The notes: generated from the sequence alone by a model not told the origin. Positions 10,437 through 20,262 are shown, counted from the first letter of the stretch. The stretch is 34,142 bases of DNA from Chara braunii (GCA_003427395.1 BFEA01000222.1:1445069-1479210), one strand, 5' to 3'. Translations and numbers: made by a program.

Positions 10437-10774
10437 GGCCACTTCTCCCCAAGGGTCACGCCTGCACACAGAGAAGTAGCAATGACAGGTACATGGATCA
10501 GACATCATCCTCAAGGCAACATTTTTCATCATAAACACAAGCTTGACAAAATGCCCCTCTATCTGTACTCGTATATATATACGCGTGTATATACACACGT
10601 ACATTCTCACTGTACCCATTCATATACATATATGTATACATACACACACATATATATATATATGTATCCATATATGTATGAGTGTATACTTAGGCAAATG
10701 GGCACACACATACATATGTACTTACACACACATATATGCATAAGCATATTCCGTGCTTACTCAAGCTCGTCGCA
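10437..10774. other. Spacer with TA/CA microsatellites
   Basis: The spacer lies between the end of the main element's integrase and the ATG of the second Gag. It is dominated by alternating ATATAT, TACACA and TATGTA motifs (about 10565-10745) with several small palindromes such as TATATATACGCGTGTATATA. I find no LTR, polypurine tract or primer-binding site in it. Confidence 0.6.
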
Positions 10775-10981
10775 TCAAACTGGACTCACCTCTTCTCTGA
10801 TTTGGAACTTCTTCAGCCTGGACCCTGAAACCCAGTCGTTCCTTGGAGTCTCATCCATCTCTTCTAATTCATAGACTCCATGAAGTCCCTGCTTCCTGAC
10901 CTTTAAAGGTCCAAGTCAACGCTTGTCCAGTTTTCGCGACCACTGCATTTCCAAAGAGGAATCGTAGAGTAACACTGTCTC
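10775..10981 (-). pseudogene. Integrase C-terminal end, separated by a MITE
   Basis: Beyond the inserted MITE the integrase tail resumes with LLYDSSLEMQWSRKLDKR, an SH3-like Ty3/gypsy integrase C-terminal motif. After a frame change it continues to VSGSRLKKFQIREE and stops at 10775-10777. This tail helps bind DNA and chromatin in related elements. The break near 10922 is a frameshift with a stop, so the tail is doubly disrupted. It abuts the left 8-bp target-site copy (10974-10981). Confidence 0.85.
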
Positions 10982-11534
10982 TTGTGAAACCTCGCGTTCA
11001 TTGAACGCGGGTTTTCCGTTCAGAAATTGAACGGAATGCACGCGCGTTCAATGAACGGGACCGAACGCGGAGTTCAATTCCGCGCAGGGAAAAAAAAAAA
11101 AAAAAAAAAAAAACACCTCTAAAAATTTCGAAAAAACAATATGTTATGAAGAAAAATTAAATAAACAACATTTGTCTGAGCATTACATCTAAATTCGTTA
11201 CCAAATTGGAAAAACAAATAGAAAACAGAAATTAAAAAGAATTGAAATCAGTGAGCGAACACGATTTGACACTGCCATCTTTGGCGATTTTTTTTTTTTT
11301 TTTTGCCTTAACAAAATGACTCCAAAATTGAGAGGCGTGTACCTCACATCATACAAAACTCATAAAAAAAAAATCAGAAAACAAAACTTATTTTTAGGCA
11401 TTAAATTGATTAAAAAAAAAAAAAACAATAAAAATAATTGAACGTCGTTCAATTTTGAACTCGAACGTGCAATCCGCGTTCAAACGCACATTTGAACGCG
11501 AACGCTCGTTCACGGCGTTCAAACGGTTACACAG
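10982..11534. mobile_element. hAT-like MITE inserted in the integrase C-terminus
   Basis: A 553-bp non-coding insert flanked by 8-bp direct repeats ACTGTCTC (10974-10981) and ACTATCTC (11535-11542), the target-site length of hAT elements. Its ends are imperfect terminal inverted repeats, TTGTGAAACC against CTGTGTAACC. Subterminal DNA is full of GTTCA/TGAAC palindromes, and the middle is AT-rich. Omitting the insert and one target copy puts the integrase frame on the two sides back in register, which fixes the borders. The interior aligns with the MITE at 29574-30237 (for example the CCATCTTTGGCGATTTTT block), so both belong to one family. No transposase is encoded. Confidence 0.85.
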
Positions 11535-11542
11535 ACTATCTC

Positions 11543-11881
11543 GCCAACTTGTATTGGCTCGACCCTCACTCTAGGGAGTTTGTCCCACCTTTCTTTATCT
11601 TTCTCTCGGCTGTCTGCAACTCTCACGGCTGCTTCATGAACCCTTTCTTCTATGGCGCTGATCTGCCTTGCCCTCAGATCTAGTAGCTCTTCCAGGGTCA
11701 AATTGTTCTCCAAGTCTTGTCTGCGCCATGTTTTCAGAAAGCTCTCAATCGGAACGTGGCGTGCCGACCATACCAGAGAGTCGCAGGTGGATATCCTGTC
11801 ATCCTTCTGACAGTGATATTCTCCACAAAGAATACCGTTCTTAGAAATTTTGGTCAGAGATTCGCCCTCCCATTGGTCCAC
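11543..11881 (-). pseudogene. Integrase, region between catalytic core and C-terminal domain
   Basis: This frame follows the integrase core but in another phase (frameshift around 11855-11880). It reads HVPIESFLKTWRRQDLENNL and later RARQISAIEERV and REKDKERWDKLPRVRVEPIQ, the helical linker typical of Ty3/gypsy integrases, then VGEIV at the start of the C-terminal domain, where the MITE enters. Inactive through the frameshift and the insertion. Confidence 0.85.
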
Positions 11882-12576
11882 TTGGCCAGCAAGTTGGTAA
11901 TCGTACTATGGCCTCTTTCGACCGGTGCATTTGTCTGTGGGTGAGCCCGAGTTGTGTAGTTACTCATCACTTCCAGTTCTTTCAATAACTCCTTCACTTC
12001 CCCACACGTAAATTCAGACCCCCTGTCCATCGTAAATTCCAGCACGAACGGATACCTAAGACAGTACTCCTTAATGCATTTCGTCAGTGTTGCCCCAGTC
12101 TTGTTCCTGATTGCGCTGCCATCAACGAAACTAGTAAGATTGTCCCTTGCGTCAAATATGTAGTTATATCCTCCGAGACCCAATGGCATAACCAATAGGT
12201 CCAAGTGGACAACCGCCCCTACTTCTTTGATGTACCTAGGATGTAGAGGTTCTTTGTACTTGATAGGCGATCGCACTTGACAGGGTACACATGACTCACA
12301 GTATTTTTGAGTAATTTTAAACATCCCTTCCCAATAATAGAGTTTCATCGCCTTTTTGTAAGTCGCCGCGAAACTTCGATGTCCCCCAACTATCCCGTCG
12401 TGCAATGCGGCCACGACATCAATCAGACGATTCCTCCCACAGACGGCTCGCCATGGCGGCCCCCTCTTGTTCCTGATGAACAAATGGTCACCTCTTACCA
12501 TGTAATGATCCCTCATCCGGAGAGTCTTCTCATTAACTTCTCTTTTTTTTTTATCTCCTGAGAGGAGTAACCCCAT
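11854..12576 (-). pseudogene. int: Integrase, zinc finger and catalytic core (intact D,D35E)
   Basis: Integrase joins the cDNA copy to host DNA. In the 240-codon frame an N-terminal HHCC zinc finger is visible (H59, H66, C96, C99) with the usual KLYYWEGM between the pairs. The catalytic triad is complete: D126 in VVHLDLLV, D184 in TMDRGSEF and E220 in APVERGHS. D184 and E220 are separated by 35 residues, the D,D35E spacing of retroviral-type integrases. DARDN follows the first Asp by about 16 residues. The upstream frame is open past this ATG towards RNase H, as expected for a polyprotein. A frameshift near the left end separates it from its C-terminal part. Confidence 0.93.
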
Positions 12577-12579
12577 TTC

Positions 12580-13102
12580 TAGATAGAATCCGTCGTACTC
12601 TTCCTTTCGGAATTCCTCTGAGATCTCACCTTGCTAAAATTCCTCCTCTTTCTCTTCATCAAATTCGTAGTGATCCCCAATTAATATTTCGTCTGCTTTC
12701 ACCACACCTCCTTCATCATTCGCTTGAACCTGTAATAGGGAATTCGCCAGGTAGTACTTTCTTCCCATCATGGCTACTTGCTCGTCTGCTTGTTGGACCC
12801 CTGCTTTGATTGTTCGTGGTTCGTCTATTATCCTATAGTTCTCTGCCAAGGCTAACTCCATCATCCATTCTGTATTCCTCTCCCCCCAAGAGTCATATTC
12901 CACTATCGGTGTAAGTATCAAGGAAGGTTCCCTCATAAACTCGGGAGGCGGATGCCACATCGGATTTCCTCTTCTCATTGTCTTACTTTCAACGAACATA
13001 AACCAACAGTTGACGTGAATGCGCATATCTTCTCCTTCCTCCAAAAACCCATCTACGGGAGACGCTTCTTCTTCAGATTCATTTTGGTTCCCCCACTCAA
13101 TT
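12580..13102 (-). pseudogene. Spacer domain between RNase H and integrase
   Basis: The open frame at 12634-13044 has 136 codons and is rich in acidic residues (ending HYEFDEEKEEEF), with tryptophans in CWFMFVES and PMWHPPPEF. It lies exactly between the RNase H and integrase domains of the same polyprotein. I do not recognise a catalytic domain; in related elements this position is a variable linker. A stop separates it from the following integrase frame. Confidence 0.6.
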
Positions 13103-13663
13103 CTACTTATACCGTCTGTCCTGTTCTTGTTCTAGGAATACGTTCCAACTGAAAGTCGAACATCCAGATATAGGTAAGCCATCTGGCCATAGTCGGGTCT
13201 GAAGGCGAAAATTCTTGAGTGAATACACAAGCGTCGTCGGGTCAATCCTGAGGATAAACCTCCTCCCAAAGAGGTAGTGTCTGAAGACGCTCAGGCAATG
13301 TAGTACTGCCAAAGCTTCCTTTTTGAACTGTGAATAATTTCGTTCCGTCGAATTAAGTGTCCGACTTTCAAATCTTAATGGTCTTTTCTTTTCGTCATTG
13401 TCTGCTTGGATCGAAACGCCTCCCAAGGCGGTTGGCCCAGCATCGGCCTCCCAAGGTCGTTCCATAGTTGCATCAAAATCGGACACTCCCAATACCAAAT
13501 CTCCTTCCCTGAATTCCTTCCTCAACTCCTTAACTACCTCTTCTTGATGGTTACCCCACTCCCATTCCTGATCCTTTCGTACCAGCTTCCTTAGATGCCC
13601 CGTCTTGCTGGCAAACCAAGGAAGCTTCGAACTTCTCCAACATTCATAAAGGGAGTGGGTCAT
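13103..13663 (-). pseudogene. RNase H domain (with end of RT thumb)
   Basis: RNase H removes the RNA strand of the replication hybrid. In this 186-codon frame the acidic residues are visible: D74 in EADAGPTALGG, E116 in YSQFKKEALAVL and D141 in LRIDPTTL. FRHYLFGRRF is the usual connection before the third. The N-terminal part (LRKLVRKDQEWEWG) is the end of the RT connection. Just upstream a TGA sits where tryptophan is expected in the RT thumb. After NFRLQ the frame shifts, so the last 30 residues given by this frame are not the real continuation. Confidence 0.92.
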
Positions 13664-13755
13664 TCCAAGATTTTGTTAGTCTTCTTACCATCAGGCCGTC
13701 GACCGTACTCGTTGCATACATATCCCAGAATGGTTACTTCCTTCACGCAATGCTT

Positions 13756-14241
13756 TCATTTCACGCCACTTGCAGTGAGGTTGTATTCCTCCAAGAGCGA
13801 CAAAACTTCCCTCAACCCTTGGACGTGCTCCCATACGAATCTCCTTATCCCAGGAGCCACCTCTAACTCATCCCTTTCGATAGGGCCCTTGACGGCAAGG
13901 CCGTCAATGTACGGCTCGGTAATTTGAGGGTTGATCGGCTGCATTACCCTAATCATACTTCTTTGCACCATGGCCACAGCGTTGGTCCACCCTTGGGGTG
14001 CAACATTCATATGGACTAACCCCCTAGGTGTGTGCATCGCCGTTATAGGACGATCCGCGGGATAGACCGAGAATTGATCATACTCGGAGTAGAGATCAAT
14101 AAGGGACACAATTGATCTTCCCTCGCAAGATTCTGACAATTGATCAGCATTAGGCAGTCCCCAACGTCTCTCGCGGTTACCGCGTTCAGTCGTTGGAGGT
14201 CTTGTACCCATCTGAGCACTCCGTTTGGTTTTACGAAGCAA
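13756..14241 (-). pseudogene. Reverse transcriptase palm, catalytic YIDD changed to YIDG
   Basis: Ty3/gypsy RT motifs are in order: first catalytic Asp (D49) in VSLIDLYSEYDQF, the TPRGLVHMNVAPQGWTNAVA block, and the active-site box at residues 111-114 (13900-13911). The box reads Y-I-D-G where related elements have YxDD, so one metal-binding Asp is lost through a single base change. SEYDQF also departs from the usual SGYDQ. The domain should be catalytically dead. A frameshift near 14165 separates it from the fingers upstream. Confidence 0.92.
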
Positions 14242-15110
14242 AACTAGGGAGAAGCATATGGTCCACTGGAATACCCAACAACATTCGTGCGAATCTTCCC
14301 ATCTAGGTATTCTACCACCTTTTTGCGATCTTTGGGATTGGGGTACTTAGCTCCTCAAACATTCCATAGTTCATGGGGCACAGTATGGATGCGGATCATT
14401 TCGATCTTGTCAACGTCCAGCCTTCCGCGTTGATCATCATTGAAAGCATACACTCCATGTTTTTCACGTATTAACTCCTTTACCAAGGCCTCCTCTTGCT
14501 GCGTCAGAAACCCGGGTTCGCCTATTATCAAGTCCCTCTCAGTTTCCTCGTTGATGCGACAAGGCCCATTTTTTGTACATTCTCTCATTCGTCGTATCAA
14601 CTTTTTTTCCTGCTCGTAGTACACTCCTTCTTCTTGACTTACCAGAACCGGTACTGGGTGACTTTTCTTGTCTACCGTCTTGTACCGCCTTTAGGGGCCC
14701 TGCTTGAGCCCACCCCAAAAAAATGTTGACCGGCTTCTTACGCATTTGGCATATGTGGCTCTATCATTTGAGAAGGAGAAGGAGGTCGGTAAACAAAATT
14801 GACTCTTCCCCCTTCCGGATCGTCTTGGATTCTTTCTGTGAGTGCTCTGACGACATCTGGGTCCGCCATCCTATAGGCCGATACCAATTCTACCGCGTCA
14901 CTAATATTGGTCAGGCTCAACAAAAGCCCACTGGCTTCTTCATTATCTAACCATTATTCTTCCTCCCATTCAAGTTCTCTTCGTCTATTCTCCGATTTTT
15001 CAAATTTGTAAGACCCAGCGTTGAGTCCGTTTTTCGAGATGTGTGGCCCAATATTCCAGCAGGTAATTACTTCACAATTTCCACAGGCGGGATCACATAA
15101 GATAACAAAC
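14166..15110 (-). pseudogene. Protease-RT linker and RT fingers, broken
   Basis: Pieces of one reading path alternate between frames. The frame at 14355-14624 contains HGVYAFNDDQRGRLD and IHTVPHELW, the typical lead-in to Ty3/gypsy RT. It is followed by KDRKKVVEYLDGKIR, a TAG, then FCFVKPNGVLRWVQDLQRLN, the RT fingers motif. Upstream, 14738-14923 carries an acidic and proline-rich linker with VNFVYRPPSPSQM. At least two stops and two frame changes interrupt the path. Confidence 0.8.
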
Positions 15111-15163
15111 ATGGTTCCATCATGTTTGTTCATAATGAGTGACTCGGATCTGCACAGGAAAGA

Positions 15164-15444
15164 TCAGCCCGGTAAAATCGGAAGGTCCAAACTGGGCATA
15201 ACGTAGAAACATGTGCGCACCTTGACTCTTCCTATTTCTATTACAACATTCGATGCGACCCCCGTATATCCAGTCTTGCCGCTAGCTCCATTGAGAAAAT
15301 CGCAATCATTTTCATCAATCTCCAACCCCAATCTCTCAGCGGTTTCCCCATTTATGATGTTCATCTCTTCCCCGGTATCAACCATCCTTGGACACATCTT
15401 TCCTTTTATCATAACATCAATGGAGCCCGTCCCTACAAACTTTC
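15164..15444 (-). pseudogene. Aspartic protease domain
   Basis: This domain would cleave the Gag-Pol polyprotein. The active-site triplet D-T-G is at 15371-15379 in MVDTGEEMNIIN, preceded by the beta-strand residues KGKMCPR. Further on, VVIEIGRVKVRTCFYVMPSLD and LPILPG correspond to the flap end and the terminal hydrophobic-Gly segment of pepsin-like retroelement proteases. VGTGSIDVMI lies just upstream of the ATG in the same frame, after a TGA that probably replaced a sense codon. The length (about 90 residues) suits the family. Confidence 0.85.
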
Positions 15445-15469
15445 AGTCCATCTTACTCCCCTCAACGCT

Positions 15470-15958
15470 TCAGTTTGCTTCCTTGGGAATAAGATCTCCT
15501 ATTTGGACCGTGGCCACCCTTCGGCGCGACAGTCTAGCCTTTACCATTTCCCTAAGTTTTAGAGCTGAAGCGAGGATCTCTCTTAGATTTAATAGTTCGT
15601 TGTGGCCTTCTAACAACTTATCTACCAAACCCTCCAGGTTGACTCCCTCCTCGATCGAGGTTTGGTACTTCCTTTTTTTTTTCGTTGTCTCATCCTTTTT
15701 GGACTTCCCTTCCTTAACTCCTTCCTTCCTTCTCTTGGCCCTAATCTCCGCTTGCTTGTCTTCTTCCTCCCTAATCTTGTCATCCTCATCTTCGTCTCCC
15801 TCTACCGTGATCGGCGGTTTTTCCCCAGCTGGCTGGGAAACCTGAGCTTGCTCCTTTGGGGGATTGCCTACCCCAGGTCTCCTCGTAGCGTGCGGAACCG
15901 ATCCCCTTACATTTCTCTGACCCAGGCTGTTCTTTGCGGCCATATTGGCCCTTAACAT
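15470..15958 (-). pseudogene. Charged Gag-Pol linker with coiled-coil region
   Basis: A 162-codon frame between the nucleocapsid and protease regions. It is acidic (EGDEDEDDKIREEEDKQ), then Lys/Arg-rich, and ends in a leucine heptad-like stretch (LVDKLLEGHNELLNLREILA). It probably forms a linker or multimerisation segment of the polyprotein. No enzyme motif is visible. Confidence 0.65.
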
Positions 15959-16500
15959 TCGCGGGTTGGGTTCATTTGGTTCCTCACCTGATCGCGTCCC
16001 ATGGTAAATACCCGTGGATATCCAACTCCTTCTCTTCCAACTTCCTCACATATCCCTCGAAGCCTTAGATGTAATCTTTGCATTTTGTCCACCAGGTCCT
16101 CCATTCTATCAAATGTTTCCCTGATATTGACGCTAACATCTCCCTCTTCTGCTTCTTCCTCGACGAGGGGAAAATTTTCCTTGTTTTCCTCGACCCCTAT
16201 TTTGCTCATCTTCTCTTCTAATTTCGTTATATCTTCCACATGTACAACAGGGTCTTCCTTTTCTTGCCAGATTCGGAACATTGCCGGAGCGTTGGGGCCA
16301 AGTTCGGTCACTCGAAGGACTGTTTCTCTCGTGTCGCCCAGAATATTCGGGTCAATCATCTTTCCTCTTTTGTCGAATACGTCGCCATCTATATTCGAGG
16401 TTATGAGTCCATCACGTTCGTCAAGTTTCCTGACGTGACATCGTTTCACCGTGTGCCCTTGGATCCCACATTGGGTACAAATGCACTCACTGCAATCTAT
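15952..16500 (-). pseudogene. gag: Gag nucleocapsid: CCHC zinc knuckle and following domain
   Basis: The CCHC zinc knuckle CTQCGIQGHTVKRC lies at 16438-16479 and would bind genomic RNA. The 165-codon frame that contains its end goes on with DGLITSNIDGDVFDKRGKMI, ETVLRVTELGPNAPAMFRIW and a Glu-rich helical region with MEDLVDKMQRLHLRLRG. I recognise no further enzyme motif; the order matches the Gag C-terminus of related elements. A frame change separates it from the Gln/Gly-rich piece upstream. Confidence 0.8.
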
Positions 16501-16527
16501 CCATCCTCAGTCGTATCCCTGTCCGTT

Positions 16528-16890
16528 TCACTGTCCGCTACCTCTACCTTGCTGGTACTCTTGCCCCACTGGATTAACACCCACTTGGGGCTGCCCCCAA
16601 CTTCCACCTTGACTTCTGTTTCCTCTATTCCCTGCTCCTCGTTCCCCGGGTCCTTGACTTCTTCCAGTGTTTCTTCCTCTTCCACATCCTTGTCCCTGCC
16701 CTTGGTACCTATTCTGGTTTTGCCCGCCTTGGCGACTCGACCCTGGTTGGTTCTTATTGGTTTGTTGATTTTGCCCCGCGCCTTGCTCTCCTCCCAAATT
16801 CTGGTTTTGGGGCATCATTGGATATGGATCCTGTGTCGGCCATGGTCCCATCGGGAAATATCCGGGCCAAGCACCCATTGGCGGTCCCAT
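16528..16890 (-). pseudogene. gag: Gag low-complexity Gln/Gly/Asn-rich region
   Basis: A 120-codon frame, proline-rich at the start (MGPPMGAWPGYFPMGPWP) and then dominated by Gln, Gly, Asn and Arg. It precedes the zinc knuckle, as disordered RNA-binding regions of Gag often do. A stop just before the knuckle shows decay. Confidence 0.7.
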
Positions 16891-16950
16891 GGGCCATTGC
16901 CTGAATCGTGTCGTGCTCTTTGATGGTTATTGTCCATACTGGATTATTGC

Positions 16951-17268
16951 CTATTGAGTAACCTGTCCTTTTTCTGAGACTTGTCCTCCAATGACTATAT
17001 TCCTAGCTTTCCTTTGACACTTCGTCAACTTAACCGCCTCCTCCGGATCCCCTTCTTCGACCTCGCCTTTTTCATCTTCTTCTTCCTTCTTCCTCTTTCC
17101 TGACGACTGCGTCACTGTTAACACCTTTGTTGGTGACACCCTCTCCCTAAGTTTTTTTATCTCGTTTGCCATGTTGCTCAATACCTCTCCTACCACATTA
17201 TATGTTCCTTGGACCGTTGCAACTGCCTTTCTCTTCGGTCGTTCGACTTTGACCTGGTGATGAAACAC
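16951..17268 (-). pseudogene. gag: Gag middle segment
   Basis: A 105-codon frame that continues Gag after the break at 17305. It contains a helical stretch (VVGEVLSNMANEIKKLRERV) followed by Lys/Glu-rich sequence. The phase differs from the capsid frame, which implies a frameshift between 17306 and 17268. Confidence 0.6.
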
Positions 17269-17305
17269 CTGACCTAAATCCCTGGCCGCAATATTCCTCT
17301 TAATG

Positions 17306-17848
17306 TCAGTTAATGGTCTCCAAGGTCGTTTTCCTACCCGCTGCTCCTCCTCGAGTCAGTTCCATGGCCTCATACCCAGAGAATTTTCCCAGGAATATGA
17401 CGCATTGCATTTCTTCGGACAACCCTGGGACCTTTTCGGCTGTCTTTTTAAAGGTGTTCGCAAATGCCCCGATTGTGGTAAAGTCGTCCCTATTCATGTT
17501 ATAGAGATGTTCGATCGTGAGCAGGCCGTCCCCTAACTTAAACTTCCTCTGCATGCCTTTCTTAAATTCCGCCCAATTATTGTTGGCCTTCCTTACAACT
17601 TCTTGCACGTCCGGCTTGCATTCCCACCATACATACTCATACAACTGAGCAAACTTCTCAACTGAAGTCAACTGGTTGAAGATTTGTTCGAGTAACTCCA
17701 ACCAGTGAGATACTCTTTCTCCTTTGAACGGAAAGATATCTATCCTTGGCAAGTTGGACCTTTTTATCGTTCTCTTTTCTAGCAACTTAACAATTTCCGT
17801 CGCGGTAATCGGTGGCGGCCCCCCTCCATTGACCTCATTGTCACTCAT
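17306..17848 (-). pseudogene. gag: Gag capsid-like domain (retrotransposon gag family)
   Basis: Starting at ATG 17848, this 180-codon frame has the pattern of the Ty3/gypsy retrotransposon gag domain: RIDIFPFKGERVSHWLELLE with the early aromatic and Trp residues, NWAEFKKGMQRKF in the middle, and FANTFKKTAEKVPGLSEEMQ near the end. It would form the particle shell. The preceding 160 bp contain no frame continuous with the pre-gag blocks, so gag appears to have its own start. The frame ends early, and later Gag pieces lie in other frames, so the gene is broken. Confidence 0.85.
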
Positions 17849-18011
17849 CTTTCTCCCCTTTCTTTACTCTTGTTAGACCGTAGATCTTGTCAAGACACAC
17901 AAAACAACCATCGACTCATCTTTCATCACTAACTTGGCGTTTTTTTTAATCTCTCTCAATGTCCTCATCCTAATTGTTAATGACTACTTTATGACGTAAA
18001 TTTTTCCCTTT

Positions 18012-18920
18012 TTAATTGTTTAGCTCATCCAGAAACACCCAATCCCCGTGCATAAAACTTCTAACCATACCGAACAACGAGGAAATATCGGCTAGAAATT
18101 CCTCGATACATACTTCCTTGCAGAGCTTGCGCATATATGTCGAGTGATCTTCTAAACGATAGATGTGTAAATACGCGTTTACGATACATAGGATATTATA
18201 GAAGTCCCCTTTTGGCAGTTTCGGCCCCATTTCTAAGTACAAACAGTAAATGACATCAGACTTCTCAAACTCGAAACCCATCTCAGGAACTGATTGAGAT
18301 GCGAGTACTGGCCGTTCCACATTCTCTATTCCCCAAAACGCCTTATCAATTATGAACTTTGGAAGTGTGGCCTTAATATTCATCGTTGGATAAGTGAATT
18401 CAGTTGCCCATTTTGTCTCGATTGACCATATGATCTCCCCTTCTTCCCCCCAGTACATCTTTCGAGAAAAAACTTCAACAACTGATCCCGCAGCTAAGAT
18501 GCACTTGGATATTGGTTGACTCTCTCCTATTGCTAAATCAATCACGTGGGTCCTCAAGAGGAGAGTTGATAGGTACAGAGTTATTCTGACTATCGCACAT
18601 CTCTCTTCCATAGTCTAACCAGTCTCCACCCAGAGAAAAGCCTCGTGTCCTTTCGGTACTCCACACCACGCATCTATCTCTTCCCTTTCCTCTATCCCTC
18701 GTCTGGGTAATGTCATCTTCACTCCTCCGTCTCTTTGCTCAGGCAAGTTAATTAAGAAGTACTGGTCGACGAACCACATTCCAGACGTCATTTGATACCC
18801 TGTTTACACAACCATACGAGAACCACTTTTACCTTTTTAGTCGATTATCCAATCCCTTTTTGGAATAACTATAATTGCTCTATACCTGATCTTATCATTC
18901 CTCTCCAAGTTCCTAAGTGA
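18012..18920 (-). pseudogene. Pre-gag block B2, paralogue of block B1, with nonsense codons
   Basis: The open part (18012-18611, 199 codons) aligns with block B1. Shared landmarks are CAIVRITLYLS / CAVERVTLYIS, ATLPKFIIDKAF / GTLPMFIVNEAF, and IYCLYLEMG / IYYLYMEIG followed by a helical end. Reading the same frame upstream gives further similarity (GHEAFLWVETG against GKHAFIWIESG), then a TAG exactly where B1 has tryptophan, and more stops beyond. The ATG at 18611 is therefore probably not the original start. The block extends about 35 residues further at the C-terminus than B1. The family is unknown to me, and no catalytic motif is evident. Confidence 0.7.
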
Positions 18921-18932
18921 AAAGCCCAACTA

Positions 18933-19729
18933 TCAGGTCTGGGAAAGGATTACCTGTCGTAATTCGTCCCAATGTTCAAACCTGTCTGCCAATTCGTATT
19001 CGCGAGCATATGAGTCGACTTGAGGTAATATGCTTAGCAACTCTCTTTCTTCAATCATATGTCCTATCTCCATGTATAAGTAGTATATCAACAAAGGGGT
19101 AGACTTGTGATATTCTCCTTCAGGTACTGCCATTGCGGCTTCTGCAACCTTCTCTACTCGCGACCTCCCTCCGAAGGCTTCATTCACGATAAACATGGGG
19201 AGGGTCCCTCTTAGGTATGCAACTGGTGGAAGGAACTCACAAGTCCTCCTCACCCTCGTAGTTCCTATAACTTTTTCGAACTCATTCAGACTTGCGTCCC
19301 GGCTTCGAGTATCGAGTGCGGACTCTGCAAGCCATAATAGTCTTGAAAGAGATCGATTTATTCCTAAGGCTAAGTTTATTATGATAGTCTGCAAATATTC
19401 TAATGAGATATATAGGGTAACCCTTTCTACCGCACAACTTTCGCCTCTAATCCATCCAGACTCAATCCAGATGAAGGCATGTTTCCCAATAGACTTCCCC
19501 CAACAATACCCCGTTTCCTCATTCTCCTCAGAACGGGTTGGTAAATTCATCATTAGACCATTCGTCATTTGTATGGGCTCTCTGATCGTGACTTGATACC
19601 GAGCAGAAGTCATCCTGTTCTCGTTGATATACTCCACCCATTCATTATACAACACAATCCAACCCACCTTCCCTTTATTTAGCTGGAAGCTTTCAAGCTC
19701 AGGATCAACCAGTCTTCTTTTATTTTGTC
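18933..19729 (-). CDS. Pre-gag block B1, unrecognised retroelement protein
   Basis: A frame open from 19729 down to the stop at 18933, about 265 codons; a possible non-ATG start at 19667 gives 244. It contains GWIVLYNEWVEYINENRM, an aromatic/hydrophobic centre (HAFIWIESGW), then VTLYISLEYL, LPMFIVNEAFGG and a terminal helix-rich part with IYYLYMEIGHMIEE. It lies between the primer-binding site and gag on the element's strand, the place where Ogre-type elements carry an extra ORF. It is paralogous to block B2 immediately downstream. I recognise no family, signal peptide or enzyme motif. It lacks a good ATG, so it may have been fused to the block upstream by a frame now broken near 19740. Confidence 0.5.
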
Positions 19730-19752
19730 ACCTTATCCAACTCTCTCAATCC

Positions 19753-20262
19753 TTATAGAATATTTTTATACAATAGGTAGGAAACCAACCCACAAATCTT
19801 TATTTGACATAATAGAAACATCACAATCGAGATACACCACCTCCTATCAGGAGATGCAGACTGAGATACAAAAGGAGGGTCAGAAACGTGTGGTATCGGG
19901 TGGGGTCCTTGTTGGTGAGGTTGGGGAAGGACGGTCAACCGTCGTTCTTCAGCCAAAGAGGTAGATGACGGATAAGGACCAAGATGTGGGCGGCTAGGCG
20001 GCTCAAATCGTGGGGGAGACGCTCCATAACGCCTCGCATACCTATATGAATAATAAGTCATTTTTTCAGGGCTTGGGGTACGCTCACGCCAGTCCTGTTG
20101 ATGCCTCCTCGCCCTCAATCCTTCCTCCCTCTCCTCTAGTCCCTCATCTTCCTCCTTCCAATCCTCCTATTCTCTGGTCAAATCTATAGGCCTATCAGAC
20201 GCCTTCCCCTGTCTGCCTCCCCTTCATCTACCAGCACCGGTCCCACAGCCCTTAGTTGCCAT
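19753..20262 (-). pseudogene. Pre-gag block A, Arg/Pro-rich N-terminal segment
   Basis: It begins at the first ATG after the primer-binding site (20262), about 250 bp downstream of it in the element's sense. The frame runs through a TGA and a TAG into an Arg/Glu-rich stretch and then a Tyr/Arg/Pro-rich one (TYYSYRYARRYGASPPRFEP), with LGPYPSSTSLAEERR later. Its last 25 residues become hydrophobic because the frame shifts near 19850. It probably formed the start of the protein that continues into block B1. The composition suggests a disordered, nucleic-acid-binding segment; no known domain was recognised. Confidence 0.5.

Noticed and set aside
10436-10790. Splicing of the pol end to the second Gag (GAG/GTGAGT at about 10790 to TGCAG/G at 10462)
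   Set aside because: The sites look plausible, but the joined phase runs at once into a stop, and the Gag has its own ATG in strong context.
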